A stretch of DNA of 64,000 nucleotides. Source: Leucobacter tenebrionis (lineage in GTDB: Bacteria > Actinomycetota > Actinomycetes > Actinomycetales > Microbacteriaceae). Below are positions 17,549 through 23,407 of this stretch, in pieces (positions within the stretch are counted from its first letter, which is position 1; every line of letters begins with the position of its first letter). Location of the stretch: positions 2,480,001 to 2,544,000 of the forward strand of contig NZ_CP082322.1 in assembly GCF_019884725.1 (NCBI RefSeq), in the 5' to 3' direction. The notes beneath the pieces are model-generated. The model worked only from the letters and a program-made list of their open reading frames with translations, made no database searches and was not told the DNA's origin. Position numbers and translations under genes: made by a program.

Positions 17549-18979
17549 ATGACCGAGACCGTACTGAGAGCCGACGCGATGCTCACCCCGGGCGGGGTGG
17601 TGGTCGACGCCGAGCTCGCATTCGATGCCGACGGGCGCATCACCTACGCGGGATCCGCGAGGCCCGAGAGCATCGCCAATCTCGACGGCGCGCATCCGGG
17701 CGCTCCGAGGTTCGAGAGCGTCTCGGGCGTCCATGAGACGGGTGTGCCCGCCCACTCCGGCCGCGTCACGCACGACCTCACGGGGCACGTCCTCATGCCG
17801 GGCCTGGTGAACGGTCACACCCACTCCGCGATGACGCTGCTGCGCGGCGTCTCCGACGACGAGGGCTTCATGCCGTGGCTCGCCGCCGTGCAGGCGCTCG
17901 AGCAGCACCTCACCCATGAGGACGTGGAGGTCGGGCTGCAACTCGCGATGGTCGAGATGATCGAGACGGGAACGATCGCCTTCGCCGACATGTACCACTG
18001 GGACGAGCCGCTCATCGAGCTGGTGCGCTCCGCGGGCATGCGCGCGATGGTCGCGCTGGCGTCGTTCGCACCTGAAGCGGTCGGCTTCCCGGGTGTCTCG
18101 TCCTGGAACGGCGCCGAGGCGACGGAGCAGACGGAGGCGCTCGCGGAGCGATACGCGGGCGATGCGCAGATCCGGATCGCCTACGGCCCGCACGCCCCCT
18201 ACACCTGCCCGCCCGACTTCCTGCGCGACATCGCCGCGCGGGCGATCGAGCGGGGGATCCCGATCCACACCCACATCTCGGAGTCCGCCGCGGAGGTCGC
18301 GCAGATCACCGAGCAGTACGGTGCGACCCCCGCTGCCCATCTCGATGCGCTCGGCTTCTTCGAAGCCGACGTGCTCGCGGCGCACTGCGTGCACCTCACC
18401 GAGAGCGAGATCGAGCTGTTCGCCGCCACCGGCACGGCCGTGAGCCACAACCCCGTTTCGAACCTCAAGCTCGGCAACGGCATCGCGGCGCTGCCGGCCT
18501 GGCAGCGGGCCGGGCTGCGCATATCGCTGGGCACCGACTCGGTCGCCAGCAACAACACCCTCGACCTGTTCGAGGAGATCAAGACCGGCACCATCCTGCA
18601 TCGCGGCGCCCACCAGGACGCGTCGATCGTGCGGGCCGCCGACATGCTCGAGATCGCCACGCGCCGCGGGGCCGAGGCGATCGGCTTCCCCGACTCCGGT
18701 GCTCTGGAGGTCGGGCGGCTCGCCGACGTGATCGCGCTCGACGTAGCGGGATCCTCAGCCACTCCGCTCGATCTCGCGGCTGAGCCGGGCGCGCTCGTCT
18801 CTCACCTCGGTTTCGGTGCGACGGGCGCCGACGTGCGGCACGTCTTCGTGGGCGGGCGGCACATCTACGCCGACGGCGAGCACCTGACGCTCGACGCCCC
18901 CGCGATCCGTGCTCGCGCAGCCCAGGCGCGAGCCCGCTTGCGGGCCGCAGCTGGGGGAGCGGGCGCGGGAGCCGCCTGA
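17549..18979 (+). CDS. amidohydrolase, probable methylthioadenosine/SAH (TRZ/ATZ-type) deaminase
   Basis: The 476-aa metal-dependent hydrolase has HTH in VNGHTHSAMTLLRG, HTH in IPIHTHIS, a metal His in LAAHCVHL, and catalytic Asp in LGTDSVASNN. This is the TRZ/ATZ-MtaD subgroup, which deaminates 5-methylthioadenosine, S-adenosylhomocysteine or related rings. An extra segment near residues 45-75 is not part of the core. ATG 17549 follows GGGAGG. The neighbouring phosphorylase, luxS and nucleosidase support an SAH/MTA role, but guanine or cytosine-type deamination is not excluded. Confidence 0.82.
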   Translation: MTETVLRADAMLTPGGVVVDAELAFDADGRITYAGSARPESIANLDGAHPGAPRFESVSGVHETGVPAHSGRVTHDLTGHVLMPGLVNGHTHSAMTLLRGVSDDEGFMPWLAAVQALEQHLTHEDVEVGLQLAMVEMIETGTIAFADMYHWDEPLIELVRSAGMRAMVALASFAPEAVGFPGVSSWNGAEATEQTEALAERYAGDAQIRIAYGPHAPYTCPPDFLRDIAARAIERGIPIHTHISESAAEVAQITEQYGATPAAHLDALGFFEADVLAAHCVHLTESEIELFAATGTAVSHNPVSNLKLGNGIAALPAWQRAGLRISLGTDSVASNNTLDLFEEIKTGTILHRGAHQDASIVRAADMLEIATRRGAEAIGFPDSGALEVGRLADVIALDVAGSSATPLDLAAEPGALVSHLGFGATGADVRHVFVGGRHIYADGEHLTLDAPAIRARAAQARARLRAAAGGAGAGAA

Positions 18980-19085
18980 GAGAATATGTGACCTGCGGAA
19001 TATAAGAGGTCGCGCGGATCCGCTCCTGCCGACCCTCAGTTCCCGATCCCCAGCCCCTGATCGCCCCGACCGAAAGGCCAATCAC

Positions 19086-19838
19086 ATGCCCGTACGACTT
19101 CCCGCCGACGCCGAACTCCCGCTCCTGCGCGCTCGCGTCTCCGATCTCGCGGACCGCGCCCTGGTGGTCGGTGATCCCGCCCGTGCGGCCCGCGTGGCCG
19201 AGCGCCTCGATGACGTGCGGCAGCTCTCGGCGAACCGCGAGTACCACGTGTATGCCGGCACGCACCGGGGCGTTCCGGTCACGGTCGCCTCGCACGGCGT
19301 GGGCGCGGCCGGTGCAGCGGTCTGCTTCGAGGAGCTGGCCCGCGGCGGAGTGACACGGATCATCCGCTCGGGCACCGCGGGAGGGATGCAGCCGAACGTG
19401 GTCGACGGCGCGATCGTCGTCGCGACGGGCGCGGTGCGAGCCGACGGGGTGAGCCACCAGCTGGTGCCCACCGAGTTTCCCGCCCTCGCCACACCCGAGC
19501 TCACGATCGCGCTGAAGCGCGCCGCGACCGAGACCGGCCTCGACGTGCACAGCGGCATCGTGCTCACGGGCGACATGTTCTATCCGAGCGACGTGATCCC
19601 GGGCATCGACCACCGCATGTGGCAGCGCGCGGGTATCGTCGCGGTCGAGATGGAGGCCGCTGCGCTGTTCGTGATCGCTTCGCTGCACGGCATCGAGACC
19701 GGAGCGGTGTTCGCGATCGACGGCAACCCGCTCGCTGCGCAGGACGAGTCGATGGACGGCTACGACCCCTACCGCGAGGTCGTGACCCGCGCGGTCGACG
19801 GGGCGCTCGAGACCGCACTCGACGTGCTCGTGGCGTAG
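19086..19838 (+). CDS. nucleoside phosphorylase (uridine/purine phosphorylase family)
   Basis: The 250-aa protein is a trimeric/hexameric-type nucleoside phosphorylase (PNP/UDP superfamily), with phosphate-binding VVGDPARAARVAE at the start, RSGTAGGMQ near residue 95 and the sugar-binding VAVEMEAAALFV. It would split nucleosides with phosphate, releasing the free base and ribose-1-phosphate. Being directly after the deaminase, it may process the inosine or hypoxanthine products. The start is the first ATG after a CCGAAAGG signal. A strong hairpin with a T-rich tail ends it. Confidence 0.85.
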   Translation: MPVRLPADAELPLLRARVSDLADRALVVGDPARAARVAERLDDVRQLSANREYHVYAGTHRGVPVTVASHGVGAAGAAVCFEELARGGVTRIIRSGTAGGMQPNVVDGAIVVATGAVRADGVSHQLVPTEFPALATPELTIALKRAATETGLDVHSGIVLTGDMFYPSDVIPGIDHRMWQRAGIVAVEMEAAALFVIASLHGIETGAVFAIDGNPLAAQDESMDGYDPYREVVTRAVDGALETALDVLVA

Positions 19839-19858
19839 ACGCCGCCCGCTCGCGCACG

Positions 19859-19920
19859 AACGGGGAGTCCCATATTGCTGCTGCCCGAGTGCGGGTCGCA
19901 GCAATATGGGACTCCCCGTT
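19859..19920. terminator. 23-bp-stem palindrome with T-rich tail
   Basis: Arms 19859-19881 and 19898-19920 are perfect complements; the left arm includes AACGGGGAGTCCCATATTGC. CTGTCTTTTCC follows on the plus strand. It separates the convergent phosphorylase and luxS genes. Confidence 0.8.
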
Positions 19921-19948
19921 CTGTCTTTTCCTTCTGGCGGCGCAGAGG

Positions 19949-20440
19949 CTATGCCAGGCGGGAGCGATCGAACGCGTCGAGGCTGATGCCCTGATCCAGC
20001 ACCTGCTTCGCCCACTCCTTCGCGGAGTGCAGGCTGTGGTCGCGGTAGTTGCCGCAGCTGACGGCCTCGGTGCCGGGCACGTCGTCCCAGGTCACGCGCT
20101 CGACCAGATCCTCTAGCGAGCTCTTGATGGCCGCGCCCACCTGCTCCGGGGTCGGCTCGCCCCAGACGATCATGTGGAAGCCGGTGCGGCAGCCGAAGGG
20201 CGAGATGTCGATGAGCCCGTCGAGGCGCGTGCGCAGCAGCCCGGCGATCGTGTGCTCGATGGTGTGCAGGCCGGCGGTCGGGATCTCTCCCCGGTTCGGC
20301 TGCACGAGCCTGATGTCGTAGTTGGAGATCGCGTCGCCCTTCGGGCCGTGCTCCACGCCGATCAGGCGCACGTAGGGGGCGAGCACCTTCGTGTGATCCA
20401 GGGAGAAGCTCTCAACCTCGGCAAGTTCGACATCGCTCAT
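19949..20440 (-). CDS. luxS: S-ribosylhomocysteine lyase LuxS
   Basis: The 163-aa enzyme has the iron/zinc-binding HTIEH motif (near 58-62), the catalytic Cys in FGCRTGFH (near 83) and a further metal Cys in [12 protein letters not shown]. It converts S-ribosylhomocysteine to homocysteine and DPD, the precursor of AI-2. The ATG at 20440 is favoured over an upstream extension because of length and because TACACT lies 6 nt before it. LuxS needs ribosylhomocysteine from an SAH nucleosidase, which is encoded at 21216. Confidence 0.96.
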   Translation of the reverse strand: MSDVELAEVESFSLDHTKVLAPYVRLIGVEHGPKGDAISNYDIRLVQPNRGEIPTAGLHTIEHTIAGLLRTRLDGLIDISPFGCRTGFHMIVWGEPTPEQVGAAIKSSLEDLVERVTWDDVPGTEAVSCGNYRDHSLHSAKEWAKQVLDQGISLDAFDRSRLA

Positions 20441-20446
20441 GCCGCC

Positions 20447-20452
20447 AGTGTA
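20447..20452 (-). promoter_or_regulatory. -10 box of luxS, leaderless
   Basis: On the minus strand TACACT is followed by GGCGGC and the luxS ATG. The spacing predicts an mRNA starting at the initiation codon. Confidence 0.6.
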
Positions 20453-20486
20453 GCGAGGAGCCGCACGGGTGGCTTGAGCGCGAAGC

Positions 20487-20539
20487 GGGAGTCGCAGCGC
20501 GCCGCCTCGCAAGGACCGAGGCGGCATGTCGCAACTCCC
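20487..20539 (-). terminator. two-part hairpin between the 101-aa gene and luxS
   Basis: An outer stem (GGGAGTCGC with GCAACTCCC) encloses a perfect inner stem (GCCGCCTCG with CGAGGCGGC). It lies upstream of the luxS -10, so it belongs to the 3' end of the preceding gene rather than to a luxS leader. Confidence 0.6.
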
Positions 20540-20589
20540 ACTGGGATGAACCGGTGCGCGGATCGCGCGACCGACTCACACGGGGGTGA

Positions 20590-20895
20590 CTAGGCTGCGC
20601 GAACGAGGTCGCGCCGTGTGAGGGCGATGCGGGCACGGGAACCGCGCGGAGCTTCGGGATCCTCCGTCACGTGCACTTCCCAGCCGGCCCGGTCGAGGCG
20701 ACGAAGATCGCCGCGGGCCTCATCGAGGCGGTCGGTCTCGACCAGGTACAGGGTGCGGCCCTGGGTGCGGTACACGGAGCGGTGCTGCGCCCAGTCGGGC
20801 ACGAGCATCTCGTGGTCGGCGCCGAGCGAGTGGTAGGGGGTGCGCAGCGGGCGTTCGCGCCTCTGCTGCAGATCGATGATGTTGGTGGTTTCCAT
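20590..20895 (-). CDS. hypothetical 101-aa protein
   Basis: The small protein has a well-placed AAAGGA ribosome-binding site and ATG at 20895. Its sequence has a polar N-terminus (METTNIIDLQQRRERP), a central stretch with VYRTQGRTLYLVETDRLDEA, and a basic C-terminus (RARIALTRRDLVRAA). The Arg content is high and no signal or membrane span is seen, so it is cytosolic and may touch nucleic acid. I do not recognise a family. It sits between luxS and the SAH nucleosidase. Confidence 0.7.
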   Translation of the reverse strand: METTNIIDLQQRRERPLRTPYHSLGADHEMLVPDWAQHRSVYRTQGRTLYLVETDRLDEARGDLRRLDRAGWEVHVTEDPEAPRGSRARIALTRRDLVRAA

Positions 20896-20911
20896 GATGA
20901 GTCCTTTCGAA

Positions 20912-20932
20912 GGCGCACCACCGTGGTGCGCC
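20912..20932. promoter_or_regulatory. 21-bp perfect palindrome in the leader of the 101-aa gene
   Basis: GGCGCACCAC and GTGGTGCGCC flank a single central C. It lies about 16 nt upstream of the start and just before the ribosome-binding site, as an operator or a 5' hairpin. The rest of 20896-21215 holds the divergent promoter region described at 21105. Confidence 0.5.
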
Positions 20933-21104
20933 GGATTGCGGTGTGCGCACAGCTCATGCCAAGGCGGCCGTGTGGAAGGGCCGGGCCGTGCTGCTGAGCT
21001 TCGCGGGACTCGCGGAGTTGATCTCTCGACGCCTTGAATCTGTCCGATTGCTTCGGGCGGAAACGCGTATCGCTCACGAGCTCAGTGCTCCAGTTTAGAA
21101 CAAG

Positions 21105-21134
21105 TCTTCGAAAAACGCTAGTCTAGGTCGAAGA
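21105..21134 (+). promoter_or_regulatory. inverted repeat TCTTCGA-N16-TCGAAGA spanning a -10 box
   Basis: The two arms at 21105-21111 and 21128-21134 are exact complements and their centre coincides with TAGTCT (21119-21124), the likely -10 of the nucleosidase gene. A repressor site is plausible. Confidence 0.5.
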
Positions 21135-21215
21135 TTCCTCCGCCACGTCCTCGCAGTGGCACGCGGAATCCCCGAGATCCGCGTCGATCGGCGACCCGCG
21201 CCGTGAGGAGTTCCC

Positions 21216-21773
21216 ATGCCACAGCCCACCACGCTGCTCGTCTTCGCGCACCGAGACGAGGCGTCGGCGTTCGCCGACGTGCCGCACCTCGTGACCGGCG
21301 TGGGAAAGGTGAACGCCGCGGTATCGCTCGCGACCGCTCTCGCAGTGGGCGGGATCGACCAGGTGGTGGTGCTCGGCACAGCGGGGGTCGTGAGCGACGG
21401 CCCGGAGCGACCGAGCCTCGAGGACGTCTACCAGATCACGGGCGTGGTGCAGCACGACTTCTCGCTGCCCTCGCCGGAGCTGCGTCCGGCGGGCCCCGCG
21501 ATCCTGCCCCCCGAGCGCACCGCCGTGATCGCGACCGGGGACGTCTTCGTGCAGAACGACGCGCAGCGCGCCCGCATCGCCGGTCTCGGCGCCTCGCTCG
21601 TCGATATGGAGGCGTACGCCTACGCGAGCGTGTGCGAGCGTCTCGGGGTGCCGCTGCAGCTGTTCAAGGTGCCGTCCGACTTCGCCGACAGCGCGACCAC
21701 CGACGAGGAGTGGGACACGATCGTCTTCCGCAAGAGCGAGCAGCTGCGGGAGTTCTGGGACCGGCTCGCCTGA
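21216..21773 (+). CDS. 5'-methylthioadenosine/S-adenosylhomocysteine nucleosidase-like protein
   Basis: The 185-aa protein belongs to the nucleoside phosphorylase/nucleosidase fold, with VTGVGKVNAAVS near residue 30, LGTAGVV near 55, and the substrate-binding VDMEAYAYASVC followed by KVPSDFAD. It is shorter than E. coli Pfs (about 230 aa), as actinobacterial versions often are. It would hydrolyse SAH to adenine plus ribosylhomocysteine for LuxS, or MTA to adenine plus methylthioribose. A GTGAGGAG ribosome-binding site precedes the ATG. Confidence 0.85.
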   Translation: MPQPTTLLVFAHRDEASAFADVPHLVTGVGKVNAAVSLATALAVGGIDQVVVLGTAGVVSDGPERPSLEDVYQITGVVQHDFSLPSPELRPAGPAILPPERTAVIATGDVFVQNDAQRARIAGLGASLVDMEAYAYASVCERLGVPLQLFKVPSDFADSATTDEEWDTIVFRKSEQLREFWDRLA

Positions 21774-21853
21774 GGTCTGTCTGCGCTGTTCGGCGCGTTC
21801 GCCTGACGCCCGTCGTCCGCGTCGTTCGAATGACGCCCGTCCGCGTCGTTCAC

Positions 21854-21902
21854 ATGACGCGTGAGGCCCCTGCGTCGCCGCATGAGGGGCCGCATGCGTC
21901 AT
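21854..21902. repeat. 17-bp-arm inverted repeat, ATGACGCGT family copy 1
   Basis: Arms 21854-21870 and 21886-21902 match at 15 of 17 positions. The left arm starts ATGACGCGTGAGGCCCC. The same arm recurs at 34487. It probably serves as a terminator for the nucleosidase gene. Confidence 0.65.
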
Positions 21903-21916
21903 CTCGGTGTGGCCGA

Positions 21917-21924
21917 CGCGACGG
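21917..21924. repeat. target-site duplication, left copy
   Basis: CGCGACGG is repeated exactly at 23160-23167 on the other side of the insertion element. Confidence 0.8.
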
Positions 21925-23159
21925 GGGTTATAGGCCAGAAAGAGTGGATGGAAACGGCGTCTAGCCGCGTGAACACGCGGTAAAACCGGGATCGTTATAC
22001 CCCGGCACCCTTAACTGTGCCGAATCCCCTGAACTCGACCTTCTGCATGCTATGCGGGACCAAACTCGTGAAGAACGGGAAACACCCCTCAGGAACACAG
22101 CGTTGGCGATGCAAGAACTGCGGCACCTCGAGCGTTCGGAAACGCCCCGATCTCACCCAGCGTGAGCAGTTGCGCGAGTTCGTGTCCTGGCTCACGGGCA
22201 AGCATTCTCAACCCGAGATCGATGGCACCCGGACCGGGCGCACGTTCCGCCGTAGAACGGCCTGGTGCTGGGGCATGCGGCCGACATTGCCGCCCTGCAA
22301 GACGATCTTCCACGCGGTCATGGTCGATGGGATCTGGATCGGATCGTGGTGCTTGCTGATCGCGCTCTCCGACACCGGCCGGGTGCTCGCCTGGCAGTGG
22401 TCAGGCGGGGAAACCACCGCAGCCTGGGCCGCGCTGCTCGAGCAGATCCCGTCTCCCGGGGTGCTGGTCTCGGACGGTGGCAGCGGGCTCCCGTCCGCAC
22501 TCCGGCAGGCATGGCCGCACACGCAGCATCAACGCTGTCTGTTCCACCTGCAACTGAACGTGACCCGGCACCTCACGAGGAATCCACGCACCAGAGCCGG
22601 GCGCGCCCTGCGCCAGCTCGTGATGCAGCTGGGCGAGGTCTGGGACGAGGACGCCGCGATCTCGTGGCAGATCCGACTCGATGAATGGTGGCGCGCATTC
22701 GGACACCTCACCCGCGAACGAACTCTGCTGAGAAACGGGAACTTCGGTTTCACCCATGACCGACTCCGCAAAGCCTGGCTCCTGGTCCGCAACGTGGTCA
22801 GGAAAAACCTGCTGTTCACCTACATCATCTACGGGAACCCACGCACGACCTCCCCGCTGGAAGGCGGCGTGAACGCGCAACTGCGAGACCTCCTCAAGCG
22901 TCACCGCGGCATGAGCGAGGAGCACCGCAGGCGAGCCGCGGAATGGTTCCTCACCCTGCACGAACTCTCACTCGACGAGGCACTCAACACTGCCGCTCCG
23001 GAACCGCAGAAGCCACCACCGAAACCACAGGAAGAACCCACCGGACCCGCCCTCTACGACACCGGCCTCGATGCCAGCGAAGGACTCTGGAAACGAACCG
23101 GCTGGGCCGGCCGGGCCTGAACACGCCCAACGCCATCCACTCTTTCTGGCCGGTAACCC
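21925..23159 (+). mobile_element. IS256-family (IS1249-like) insertion sequence
   Basis: The element is 1235 bp. Its ends GGGTTATAGGCCAGAAAGAG and the complement of CTCTTTCTGGCCGGTAACCC form inverted repeats of about 27 bp with two mismatches. It is flanked by exact 8-bp duplications (CGCGACGG), the size known for IS256 relatives. It carries one intact transposase gene. Intact ends, gene and duplication suggest a recent and possibly active insertion between the nucleosidase gene and tRNA-Ser. Confidence 0.9.
22017..23120 (+). CDS. IS256-family transposase, IS1249 group
   Basis: The 367-aa protein begins with a zinc-ribbon-like segment (CMLCG then CKNCG, residues 10-35), which distinguishes the IS1249 group from plain IS256. 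The DDE residues appear to be Asp in VDGIW, Asp in VSDGGSG and Glu in SPLEGGVNAQLRD, with the family CxxH signature as QRCLFHL. It catalyses cut or copy transposition of the surrounding element. GTG 22017 gives the full zinc ribbon. The last 50 residues are Pro/Glu-rich and probably disordered. Confidence 0.9.
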   Translation: MPNPLNSTFCMLCGTKLVKNGKHPSGTQRWRCKNCGTSSVRKRPDLTQREQLREFVSWLTGKHSQPEIDGTRTGRTFRRRTAWCWGMRPTLPPCKTIFHAVMVDGIWIGSWCLLIALSDTGRVLAWQWSGGETTAAWAALLEQIPSPGVLVSDGGSGLPSALRQAWPHTQHQRCLFHLQLNVTRHLTRNPRTRAGRALRQLVMQLGEVWDEDAAISWQIRLDEWWRAFGHLTRERTLLRNGNFGFTHDRLRKAWLLVRNVVRKNLLFTYIIYGNPRTTSPLEGGVNAQLRDLLKRHRGMSEEHRRRAAEWFLTLHELSLDEALNTAAPEPQKPPPKPQEEPTGPALYDTGLDASEGLWKRTGWAGRA

Positions 23160-23167
23160 CGCGACGG
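23160..23167. repeat. target-site duplication, right copy
   Basis: CGCGACGG is identical to 21917-21924. Removing the element rejoins a continuous intergenic sequence. Confidence 0.8.
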
Positions 23168-23186
23168 GACGCGCGAGACGCATGAC

Positions 23187-23230
23187 GAAGGCCCCGGATC
23201 CGTTGATTTCTCAAGGATCTCGGGGCCTTC
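23187..23230 (-). terminator. terminator of tRNA-Ser
   Basis: GAAGGCCCCG-GATCC pairs with GGATC-CGGGGCCTTC around TTGATTTCTCAA. It starts 5 nt beyond the encoded CCA of the tRNA on the minus strand. Confidence 0.75.
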
Positions 23231-23234
23231 ATTC

Positions 23235-23325
23235 TGGCGGTGACGGTGGGATTTGAACCCACGGTGCGGGGTTACCGCACACGACTTTTCGAGAGTCGCA
23301 CCTTCGGCCGCTCGGACACGTCACC
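23235..23325 (-). tRNA. tRNA-Ser (anticodon CGA)
   Basis: The minus strand reads GGTGACG for the 5' acceptor arm and CGTCACC plus discriminator G and encoded CCA at the 3' end. The anticodon arm is CGACT-CTCGAAA-AGTCG, giving anticodon CGA for UCG codons. A long variable arm (GTGCGGTAACCCCGCAC) marks class II serine tRNAs. The T arm GTGGGTTCAAATCCCAC is intact. Total length with CCA is 91 nt. Confidence 0.96.
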
Positions 23326-23407
23326 GCGAAAAAGAATACGGCATCCGGTTGCGCAACGCGAATCGAGGCGGGAATATCGGGCGTGTCCGAGGGCAGCGCT
23401 GCGGATC

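Noticed and set aside
20441-20589. SAH riboswitch in front of luxS
   Set aside because: The strong hairpin lies upstream of the luxS -10 box, so it is not in the luxS transcript if that transcript is leaderless as predicted.
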